A DNA stretch of 64,000 bases from Rana temporaria (taxonomy: Eukaryota; Chordata; Amphibia; Anura; Ranidae). The DNA is taken from contig NC_053499.1 in NCBI RefSeq assembly GCF_905171775.1, positions 141,561,422-141,625,421 on the forward strand. Direction: 5' to 3'. Position numbers and translations under genes: made by a program. Under the pieces are notes generated by a model that saw nothing but the letters and a program-made list of their open reading frames with translations, was not told the origin of the DNA and ran no database searches. The stretch's first letter is position 1. Each line of letters starts with the position of its first letter. Positions 55,701 to 64,000 of this stretch are shown here, one piece after another.

Positions 55701-58700
55701 GTTCACCAAGCACTTGCGATGAAAACTACGCCGGCGGCCTCCGGCGCAAGGGGGGCCAATTTAAATGGGCGTGTTCCATTTAAATTAGGCGCGCTCCCGC
55801 GCCGGACCTACTGCGCATGCTCCGTTTCTTAACTCCCTCCGTGCTTTGCGCGCCGTGACGTCATTTTTTTGAACGGCGACACGCGTAGCGTAATTCCGTA
55901 TTCCCGGACGGCTTACGCAAACGACGTTATTTTTAAAATTTCGACGCGGGAACGACGGCCATACTTTACACAGCAATACGATTGCTGTGTAAAGTTAAGG
56001 CACCAAAAAAAAACGACTAACTTTGCGACGGGAAACTAGACTAGCGGCGACGTAGCGAACGCGAAAAACCGTCGGGGATCGCCGTAACTCCTAATTTGCA
56101 TACCCGACGTTTACCACGCAAACTCCCCCCAGCGGCGGCCGCGGTACTGCATCCTAAGATCCGACAGTGTAAAACAATTACACCTGTCGGATCTTATGGA
56201 TATCTATGCGTAACTGATTCTATGAATCAGTCGCATAGATAGAAACAGAGATACGACGGCGTATCAGGAGAAACGCCGTCGTATCTCATTTGTGAATCTG
56301 GCACATGGTGTGTCGGGTATCTGAGGACGGAGATCGGTCTTCTGAATACAATGCCCTCGTCTGATTGGAGGTCACCCCCCATGTAATGGTTACTGTACAA
56401 TATACTACAGATTGGCCGTAGTAAGCATTGAGACTGTAAGCTCTTATAAACAGGGCCCTCCTAACCCTCATGTCTTGAATTGTATTGTAACTGTTGGCAC
56501 TATCTATATACAGTGCCTTGAAAAAGTATTCATACCCCTTTAATTTTCCACATTTTGTCATGTTACAACCAAAAACATAAATGTATTTTATTGGGATTTT
56601 ATGTGATAGACCAACACAAAGCGGCACCTAATTGTGAAGTGGAAGGAAAATGATAAATGGTTTTCCATTTTTTTTTTTTTTTTTCATAATTATGTGAAAA
56701 GTGTGTCGTGCATTTGTATAGCGCCCCTGACGGAAAATCCGATCGTGTGTACGGGGCATAAGATTGTCCTGCATTTGGCTCCATCCATCTTCCCATTGGA
56801 TGGAGCCAATGGGAAGATGGATGGACCATTTGCGAAGTGATACTGAGCATGCGCCGTACGATCGGCGCTTCATTTACATGTATGGTAATGAATCGTGAAT
56901 TCATTACCATACAACACGCCCCCTACCTGCCTATTTTGAATTAGGCGGGCTTACGCCGGGCCATTTGCGCTACGCCGACGTAACTTAGGAGGCAAGTGCT
57001 TTGTGAATACAGGGGTGGATTCAGCAAGCAATTACGCCTGCGTATCCATAGATACGCAGCGTAATTGCTAAGTAGCGCCGGCGTATCGACTTTCTGTATT
57101 CAGAAAGCTCGATACGCCGATTGTAGCCTAAGATACAACTGGCATAAGGCTCTTATGCCGTCGTATCTTAGGCTGCATTCTGACGCTGGCCGCTAGGTGG
57201 CGTTCCCGTAGTTGTCAGCGTAGAGTATGCAAATTGCATACTCAAGCTGATTCACAAACGTACGCGCGCCCGGCGGTCATGTTTTACGTCGTTTGCGTTC
57301 GTCGCTTTCTGCGTAAGGCTGCTCCTGCTATTAGGAGGCGCAGCCAATGGTAAGTATACACGTTGTTCCCGCGTCGCGATTTTTGAAATTTACATAATTT
57401 GCGTAAGTGAATCGTGAATGGCAAAAAACGAAAAAATCGTTCATGTCGTAGCAAATGACGTCCTTGCGACGTCATTTCCCGCAATGCACGTCGGGAAATT
57501 TTCCCGATGGAGCATGCGCAGTACGTTCGGCGCGGAAACACGCCTAATTTAAATGATCCACGCCCCCTACGGGATCATTTAAATTACGCGCGCTTACGCC
57601 GCCGCAAATTACGGAGCAAATGCTTTGTGAATGAAGTAATTTACAGAGGCGTAGCGTAAAAACGGTACGCTGCGCCGCCGTAGTAGTGCGCTCCCCTACT
57701 TGAATCTACCCCACAGTACTTGCCTCACTATCTTACGTCGGCGTAGTGCAAATGGGATGCGCTACGCCGACCTAAAGATAGGCGGCTGTACCTGAATCTA
57801 GCTAAAAGAGTTCAACTGCCATATAACACTGGCCCAGCATGCGTGTTTATTCTTCATACAGACACTTCCAAATGTTATCTTATGGGAAAATTCTTTCCCG
57901 GGTGATGATTTCTACCGCTGAGAGCGTCTGCACAGCTATATATAGACCTAGAACTGTTTCCAGTTAAGGTAGATGTGAATCGACTGACATTTCGTTGGCT
58001 AAAGAACCGTGTATCATAAACAATTGCTGTTTTTACTATTTTTTTTTATCTTTTCTTGAATTTCAGTGCTGCTTGTGTAATTTGTGCTAAAACAGCCATG
58101 TACATCCCTTGGGCTTCCTCCAAACTCATCTCTGTCTGAACTTCCTCTAGATTCACGTAGAAGTGCGGCGGCGTAACGTATCGTATATACGTTACACCGC
58201 TGTTTTCATCGCAAGTGCCTGATTCACCAAGCACTTGCGTGAAAACTTACGCCGGCGCAAGCCCGCCTAATTCAAAGGGGCGTGTGCCATTTAAATTAGG
58301 CGCGTTCCCCCGCCGGACGTACTGCACATGCTCCGTTTTGAAATTCCCGCCGTGCTTTGCGCAAAGTGACGTCATTTTTTGGAACGGCGACGTGCGTAGT
58401 GTACTTTCGTATTCCCGGACTTCTTACGCAAGAAAAAAAAATTTGAAATTCGACGCGGGAAAGACGGCCATACTTTAACATGGCTCGACTAAAGTTAAGC
58501 CATGTTAAAGCAGCCGTAACTTTGCGACGGGAAACTATTACTAGCGACGACGTAACGACCGCGAAAACCGTCGTGGATCGCCGTAAATCCTCATTTGCAT
58601 ACCAGACGCTGGAATACGTCGCAAACTCCACCCAGCGGCGGCCGAGGTATTGCATCCTAAGATCCGACGGTGTAAGACAATTACACCTGTCGGATCTTAG

Positions 58701-61514
58701 GGCTATCTATTCTCTGAGAGATACAACGGCGTATCAGAGATACGCCGTCGTATCTCTTCTGTGAATCTGGCTCATTGTTTTCCAATGAATGGGGGTCCTT
58801 CCCTGCCAACCCATGCAATGGGCATTTTTCCCATGGGCCACCATTATATTTTTCTTACAGACCAACGTTGTAATAGGTGTTTTTCTAATGGAACACCATT
58901 GTAATGGCCATTTTTCTCATGGATCGCCATTGTAATGGGTGTTTTTTTTTCATTAAGCGCCATTGTAATGGGTATTTTCCCCATGGGCCACCATTATAAT
59001 GGGCATTTTTCGTACAGGTGTTTTTCTAATGGACCACCATTGTAAATGCCGTTTTTCTCATGGACCACTGTTGTAATGGCCACTTTTCTCATGGAACCAA
59101 TGTTGTAAAAAGTTTTTAGTCTAATGGACCAACATTGTAATGTCCATTTTTCTCATGGACCACCATGAGAAACCACCATTTCTTATGGATCTCCATTGTA
59201 ATGGACATTTTTCCCATGAGCCAGCATTATAATCAGCATTTTTTCCCCCGGACCATCGTTGTAATGGGCGTTTTTCTTATGGATCTCCTTTGTAATGAGC
59301 ACTTTTCTAATGGATCTCCATTGTAATGGGCATTTTTCCCATGGGCCACCATTATAATGGGCACTTTTTGTACAGACCGACATTGTAATGGGTGTTTTTC
59401 TCATGGGCCACCGTTGTAATGGCCACTTTTCTCATGGACCACCGTTGTAATGTCCACTTTTCTCATGGACCACCGTTGTAATGGCCACTTTTCTCATGGA
59501 TCTCCATTGCAATGGACGTTTTTCTCATGGATCTCCATTGTAATGGCCACTTTTCTCATGGATCTCCATTGCAATGGACGTTTTTCTCATGGATCTCCAT
59601 TGCAATGGACATTTTTCTCATGGATCTCCATTGTAATGGCCACTTTTCTCATGGATCTCCATTGCAATGGACGTTTTTCTCATGGATCTCCATTGCAATG
59701 GACATTTTTTCTCATGGATCTCCATTGTAATGGCCACTTTTCTCATGGATCTCCATTGCAATGGACGTTTTTCTCATGGATCTCCATTGCAATGGACATT
59801 TTTCTCATGGATCTCCATTGTAATGGCCACTTTTCTCATGGATCTCCATTGCAATGGACGTTTTTCTCATGGATCTCCATTGCAATGGACATTTTTCTCA
59901 TGGATCTCCATTGTAATGGCCACTTTTCTCATGGATCTCCATTGCAATGGACGTTTTTCTCATGGATCTCCATTGCAATGGACATTTTTCTCATGGATCT
60001 CCATTGTAATGGCCACTTTTCTCATGGATCTCCATTGTAATGGACGTTTTTCTCATGGATCTCCATTGTACCAGCCATTTTTCTTATGGATTTCCTTTGT
60101 AATGAGCGCTTTTCTAATGGATCTCCATTGTAATGGCCATTTTTCTCATGGACCACCGTTATAGTAGACATTTTCCTCACTGACCTCCAGTGTAATAGGG
60201 CACCCTTTCCACTGGCCACCAGTATAACAGGGCATTCTTTCTACTGACCATCAAGCAAGCAAGACCTTCTCTTATTGTACACCAATGTGGTGTGGCTCAT
60301 CTACAATGAATAACATTTCAAGGGTTCCGCCATTGTAAAAAGGTTGAGAGAGGTTGCTAAAGTGGGTCACTTGAGTTGGTGGGGCTGCTGACATCACATC
60401 CAAGATGGCGAAGCTCAGCAGCATTCTCAGTCCATTTAGATGTCTTCTCAGTCCTTATAGAGGCTTCTATAAATAAATAAAATGCACATATTATCTTATG
60501 GGAAGACTACTGTTGAACAGAATGGTCTGATGACAGGGGGCCAGATTCTCGTAGAACTGCGGCGGCGTAACGTATCTCCTTTACGTTACACCGCCACAAG
60601 TTTTACGGGCAAGTGCTTGATTCACAAAGCACTTGCCTGTAAACTTGCGGCGGCGTAGCGTAAAGTCCCCCGGCGCAAGCCCGCCTAATTCAAATGATCC
60701 ATGTAGGGGGCGTGGATCATTTAAATTAGGCGCGTTCCCCGCGCCGATCGTACTGCGCATGCTCCGTCTCGAATTTTCCCGCCGTGCATTGCGCGAAATA
60801 ACCTCGCAAGTACGTCATTGGTTTCGACGTTAACGTAAATGGCGTCCAGCGCCATTCACGGACGACTTACGCAAACAACGTAACATTTTCAAATTGCGAC
60901 GCGGGAACGACGGCCATACTTAACATTGAGTACGCCACCTAGGGGGCATGTTTATCTTTACGCCGCTTATCTCTTACGGAAACGACGTAAAATCACTACG
61001 ACGGGCAAGCGTACGTTCGTGAATCGGCGTAACTAGTCATTTGCATATTCTACGCCGACCGCAATGGAAGCGCCACCTAGCGGTCAGCGTACATATTGCA
61101 CCCTAAGATACGACGGCGCTGGCCGTCGTATCTTAGGCATGTTTAAGTGTATCTCAGTTTGAGAATACACTTAAACATACGACGGCCCTAGATTCGGACT
61201 TACGTCGGAGTATCTGCTGATACGCCGGCGTAATTCTATGTGAATCTGGCGCAGGGTCTCTTGAATCTGGTGGCAATGGGCAAAACCGCATTTCTAATAA
61301 AAGGAAAAATAATGCATTTTCTCCAGTAAAATGTAATTTCTGATTCTTGTGTTGGCAGGTGGTGTCTTTTCTCACGTTCATCTGTTACATCGCATCGACC
61401 GCCGTCAGTCTGATGACCGTACCGCTCATAGAGTTCCTTTGGGCTCTCTTTACATTTTTTGCCTATTCCACTAAACTGAATGAGCAGCTGAAGGGGATCT
61501 TGTGGCCTCTGCTG
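49626..61514 (+). CDS. CMTM3: CMTM3-like MARVEL transmembrane protein, 5' part (exons 1-2; continues past the window)
   Basis: CKLF-like MARVEL-domain proteins are four-helix membrane proteins of the secretory pathway and cell surface. Exons 49626-49745 and 61359-61514 join in phase 0 and give 92 residues. An acidic N-terminus (MGDPESEEEAARPP) is followed by LRALIPGRDFIASRKGQLLL and then two membrane spans of the MARVEL domain. Resemblance to human CMTM3 (the RALLP..F..S.KG.LLLAE and SF.TFICY.AS patterns) is closer than to CMTM4 or CMTM7. Position beside TK2 agrees with mammalian synteny. The second half of the MARVEL domain was not found before 64000. Intron 1 is 11.6 kb and largely repeats. 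Confidence 0.88.
49960..50925. repeat. CTCAGTGGATCCCT degenerate repeats with a 33-bp array
   Basis: Scattered TCAGTGGATCCCTC motifs every 30-60 bp, resolving at 50730-50920 into five units of about 33 bp (TCTGTCAGTGGATCCCTGGT plus ATGGTCTGCAGAT). In CMTM3 intron 1. Confidence 0.85.
50926..52457. repeat. 31-bp minisatellite with splice-acceptor-like units
   Basis: About 49 units of AGTCTCTGACCCTCTCCTGC plus AGCATGCTCAT on the CMTM3 sense strand. Every unit has a CTGAC, a pyrimidine run and a YTGCAG. Variants TCTTTCATTCTCTC and TCTCTAATCTTCTC occur as linked pairs. Confidence 0.96.
52528..52552. repeat. Poly-C run of 25
   Basis: Uninterrupted C run; G/C-run arrays sit nearby. Confidence 0.9.
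52553..53149. other. CMTM3 intron 1, unassigned
   Basis: No exon or bounded element recognised. ORFs at 52729 and 53036 have no splice support. Confidence 0.4.
53150..53795. repeat. 23/29-bp CAGCCTTACCAGTGCCCATG array
   Basis: About 25 units of GCAGCCTTACCAATGCCCAT plus GAAAT; some units carry an extra GCATGC, so 23-bp and 27-29-bp forms alternate. Confidence 0.92.
53796..54546. other. CMTM3 intron 1, dispersed-repeat fragments
   Basis: Holds a GCGTCTTAGACCCCTTTCACAC-type fragment (about 53820-54085) and an ACACGATCGTGATAAAAAAT..GGTCGCGTGTACGTG foldback (about 54150-54505). Confidence 0.5.
54547..55283. mobile_element. GGGCCAGATTCA-family element, intact
   Basis: Ends GGGCTAGATTCAGCAA and TTGAATCTAGCCC, flanked by ATT on both sides. 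The uninterrupted centre reads AGTGCTTTGTGAATACTGCA, the spot where relatives are disrupted elsewhere. Confidence 0.88.
55618..56302. mobile_element. GGGCCAGATTCA-family element
   Basis: Starts GGGCCAGATTCACGTAGGGC, ends TTGTGAATCTGGC; ACAT lies at both flanks. Internal GATACGACGGCGTATC-type palindromes. Confidence 0.85.
56510..56692. mobile_element. Truncated Tc1-like element end
   Basis: ACAGTGCCTTGAAAAAGTAT, then TCATACCCCTT and GTGATAGACCAACACAAAG, match the terminal sequence of Tc1-like elements widespread in fish and frogs. The other end is missing; it breaks at a T run near 56665. Confidence 0.85.
56860..57800. mobile_element. GGGCCAGATTCA-family element interrupted by a relative
   Basis: The left part ends AAGTGCTTTGTGAATACA at 57011 and the right part resumes ACAGTACTTGCCTCACTATC at 57715, closing with CTGAATCTAGC near 57799. 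The left boundary is not clear. Confidence 0.7.
57012..57714. mobile_element. GGGCCAGATTCA-family element nested in another
   Basis: Starts GGGGTGGATTCAGCAAGCAA, ends TTGAATCTACCCC, flanked by ACA at 57009-57011 and 57715-57717. Confidence 0.85.
58146..58771. mobile_element. GGGCCAGATTCA-family element
   Basis: Starts CTAGATTCACGTAGAAGTGC, ends TCTGTGAATCTGG; similar in body to 55618-56302 (TTCGACGCGGGAAAGACGGC). Confidence 0.8.
58790..60235. repeat. 31-bp minisatellite with 93-bp higher-order unit
   Basis: About 45 units of TTTTTCTCATGGATCTCCAT plus TGTAATGGACA. Edges are diverged; the middle (59541-60007) is a clean three-unit (93-bp) repeat. In CMTM3 intron 1. Confidence 0.95.
60236..60537. 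other. CMTM3 intron 1, unassigned
   Basis: Short non-repeat stretch; no exon recognised. Confidence 0.4.
60538..61250. mobile_element. GGGCCAGATTCA-family element 100 bp from CMTM3 exon 2
   Basis: Starts GGGCCAGATTCTCGTAGAAC, ends TGTGAATCTGGC. Contains a perfect GTTTAAGTGTATTCTCA-like hairpin near 61139-61178. Confidence 0.85.
61359..61514 (+). CDS. CMTM3: CMTM3 exon 2
   Basis: 52 codons, VVSFLTFICYIASTAV through NEQLKGILWPLL. Holds most of the first and second hydrophobic helices of the MARVEL domain. The acceptor is GTGTTGGCAG, the donor CTG|GTAAGT, phase 0 at both ends. The frame also stays open past the donor for a short way; that extension looks intronic. Confidence 0.92.
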
Positions 61515-62127
61515 GTAAGTGATGACGTCATCCTGCCGTTGGTAGGAACCCCCCTCCAATAACCAGCCAAGTCACCCTGCAGAGAATTGTGTTTCCTCTT
61601 TCTTAACAAAGTCTTCTCCTTTTTCCTGTGAGCTGTTCCTCCAACCCAGATCCAGCCGAAGGAAAGGGAAAGCGCGGTGTTTCGGTTCTGTGTGGTTGCT
61701 GAGAATTTAAATCACATGTCGGGGTTTTGTCAGACTGGAGGAGTGAGTGGGTCTTCCTCGGCAGTCGCCAAACTGTGGTCTACGCAAAAATTTTGGTGGT
61801 CCCCAGGGGTTCTGCCGTAAATCAACATTGTGGCGGATGTATACCGCCCAGTGTTGTTTTTAGTGTTGTTCTCAATGCATGCTGACAGTCAATACTGTCA
61901 GTGTGCATTGATACCCGATGCTTCCTCTAGATCTGGCTCCTGTGAACTCAGAGGGAAGCGCCAGGAGTAGTGCAGAGCACAGGAGGTGAAGAAGGAGGAG
62001 GGGGCTTCCAATGGTAGCGCTGATCACAGACTGTGGGAGGGAGCATGGAGCTCGAGCACATGGCTGGATAAGGAGGTGAAATCCAATGATGAGTCTGTGT
62101 AAGGCAGCAGTTTGATGAAGAAGGGGG
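61515..62127. other. CMTM3 intron 2, unassigned
   Basis: Intronic sequence; no third MARVEL exon could be found here or up to the window end. Confidence 0.5.
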
Positions 62128-63090
62128 AGTATAAGGAGCACAGAGCCAGAGCATTGTGTGTATAAAGAAGCAGTATGATCCAGGGGAGGGGGGCACAGAG
62201 CCAGAGCATTGTGTGTATAAAGAAGCAGTATGATCCAGGGGAGGGGGGCACAGAGCCAGAGCATTGTGTGTATAAGACAGCAGTTTGATCAAGGAGGAGG
62301 GGGGCAGAGAGCCAGAGCATTGTGTGTATAAGACAGCAGTTTGATCCAGGAGGAGGGGGGCACAGAGCCAGAGCATTGTGTGTATAAGACAGCAGTTTGA
62401 TCCAGGAGGAGGGGGGCAGAGAGCCAGAGCATTGTGTGTATAAGACAGCAGTGTGATCAAGGGGGAGGGGGGCAGAGAGCTAGAGCTTTGTGTGTATAAA
62501 GAAGCAGTATGATCCAGGGGAGGGGGGCACAGAGCCAGAGCATTGTGTGTATAAGACAGCAGTTTGATCCAGGAGGAGGGGGGCAGAGAGCCAGAGCATT
62601 GTGTGTATAAGACAGCAGTTTGATCCAGGAGGAGGGGGGCAGAGAGCTAGAGCATTGTGTGTATAAGACAGCAGTGTGATCCGGGGGAGGGGGGCAGAGA
62701 GCTAGAGCTTTGTGTGTATAAGGCTGCAGTTTGATTCAGGAGGAGGGGGGCAGAGAGCCAGAGCATTGTGTGTATAAGACAGCAGTTTGATCCAGGAGGA
62801 GGGGGGCAGAGAGCCAGAGCATTGTGTGTATAAGACAGCAGTTTGATCCAGGAGGAGGGGGGCAGAGAGCCAGAGCATTGTGTGTATAAGACAGCAGTGT
62901 GATCCGGGGGAGGGGGGCAGAGAGCTAGAGCTTTGTGTGTATAAAGAAGCAGTGTGATCCAGGAGGAGGGGGGCAGAGAGCTAGAGCTTTGTGTGTGTAT
63001 AAGGCTGCAGTTTAATCCAGGAGAAGGGGGGCAGAGAGCCATAGCTTTGTGTGTGTGTATAAGGCAGTAGTGCAATCCGGGGGGAGGGGG
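62128..63090. repeat. 56-60-bp minisatellite in CMTM3 intron 2
   Basis: About 17 units of GAGAGCCAGAGCATTGTGTG with TATAAGACAGCAGTTTGATC and CAGGAGGAGGGGGG. Variants TATAAAGAAGCAG and TATAAGGCTGCAG mark subtypes. Confidence 0.95.
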
Positions 63091-63091
63091 G

Positions 63092-63210
63092 CAGAGGAAA
63101 TTCCGCCAGCAAAAGTCTGATGGAGCCTACACACGGTCGGAATTTCCGATGAAAAGCTCACATCGGACTTTTGCTGTCGGAATTTACGACCGTGTGTAGG
63201 GGGCATTAGT
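63092..63210. mobile_element. Small foldback with CACACGGTCGGAATTTCCGA
   Basis: CAGCAAAAGTCTGATG..CTACACACGGTCGGAATT faces CATCGGACTTTTGCTGTCGG..ACGACCGTGTGTAG. Same family as 20401-21088 and 44455-44580. Confidence 0.7.
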
Positions 63211-63251
63211 GAATGTGATGGAACATCAATAACACCCTGGTATGGTTAAAG

Positions 63252-63438
63252 CAGTGTTTCTCAATTCCAGTCCTCAGGCCCCCCCAACAGGTCAGGTTTT
63301 CAGGATTTCCATTATTTTGCACAGGTGATTTGATCAGTTTCACTGCCTTAGTAATCACCACAGCCTTTTCATCTGAGGGAAATCCTGAAAACCTGACCTG
63401 TTGGGGGGGGGCCTGAGGACTGGAATTGAGAAACACTG
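63252..63438. mobile_element. hAT-like MITE with perfect target duplication
   Basis: 187 bp, ends CAGTGTTTCTCAATTCCAGT and GGAATTGAGAAACACTG. GGTTAAAG is repeated exactly at 63244-63251 and 63439-63446. Confidence 0.93.
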
Positions 63439-63861
63439 GGTTAAAGGAAGGTGCTTCAGGCACTCCTGCCTGTCATCAGGGACGCACGTCCTCAGCCAGA
63501 CATTCAGCACATTTCAGCACATGAGTAAAACAAAACAAAAGAACAACCATAGCTTGATCCAGTTTAAAGCGTTTCATAAAAGCTAAAATATTGCAATCAC
63601 ATAGTGAACATATACGATATGGCTGGAACAAACGGATCCTCTTGCCAGTACCCCAAATGGCCACGATCGGCCTTGAATGCGTGGTATGTTCTGCGTCGTA
63701 CGTCCTAGCTCCGCCCTACGATTTCCGTTGTGCCCCTGATGACGTCCTCTATGACAAAACGCATAGGTTGGAGCTAGGATGTACGACACAGAACTTGCCA
63801 TGCATGGTACACATTGTATTTGTATGCACTTTGCAGGCTATTACATATAATCAAGGCCAGT

Positions 63862-64000
63862 GGTCATCAACCCTGTCCTCAGGGCCCACTAACAGGCCAG
63901 GTTTTCAAGATAACTGAAATACATCACAGGTGATATCATTTTCTGCTCAGTGATTGCAGTATTCTAGTCCCAAGGTAATACATAAAACCTGGCCTGTTAG
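63862..64000. mobile_element. hAT-like MITE, cut by the window edge
   Basis: Starts CAGTGGTCATCAACCCTGTC with CTAACAGGCCAGGTTTTC; the partner arm AAAACCTGGCCTGTTAG begins at the window end. Confidence 0.75.

Noticed and set aside
61347..61562. Reading CMTM3 exon 2 as a single-exon ORF through to 61562
   Set aside because: A strong GTAAGT donor at 61515 and the normal MARVEL exon layout end the exon at 61514; residues beyond it show no family likeness.
63591..63917. 108-codon ORF near the right edge
   Set aside because: No MARVEL-like or other recognised sequence; it runs into a MITE at 63862.

Overview
The window is vertebrate nuclear DNA, most likely from a frog (a neobatrachian, probably ranid-like). 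It has split genes with GT-AG introns, no bacterial-style operons, and very many short inverted-repeat transposons and minisatellites of the kind that fill large anuran genomes. The organism is inferred from repeat character and gene order, not proven.

Two protein-coding genes can be supported. The first is a complete TK2 gene (mitochondrial thymidine kinase 2) on the minus strand. Its ten coding exons run from the start codon at 41687 down to the stop at 4116-4118. Every exon has AG/GT borders and every phase joins, giving 753 nt (250 aa). The P-loop, the ERS motif and an arginine-rich LID are in place. The second is the 5' part of a CMTM3-like MARVEL-domain gene on the plus strand: exon 1 at 49626-49745 and exon 2 at 61359-61514, with the rest beyond the right edge. 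The genes lie head to head about 8 kb apart. In mammals CKLF, CMTM1 and CMTM2 sit between TK2 and CMTM3; none is visible here.

Layout: 1-4115 is the TK2 3' flank with a 32-bp minisatellite. 4116-41687 is TK2; its introns hold many transposon copies, and intron 1 is almost entirely one 10.3-kb minisatellite of about 30-bp units. 41688-49625 is the intergenic region, with a putative divergent TK2 promoter, a Tc1-like foldback, a 3.5-kb array of 21-bp units and a G-run array. 49626-64000 is CMTM3 intron 1 and part of intron 2, with more arrays and inverted-repeat elements.

Tandem repeats cover roughly 25 kb, close to 40% of the window. Several lie inside inverted-repeat transposons, and several show higher-order duplication. 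Very long ORFs run through these arrays on both strands; they are by-products of stop-free repeat units, not genes. The most notable points are a transcribed intron-1 array carrying a Pumilio-type UGUAUAUA motif hundreds of times, an array of splice-acceptor-like units in CMTM3 intron 1, a family of elements that twice inserted into the same spot of its own relatives, and a CpG-decay gradient in a 30-bp array.
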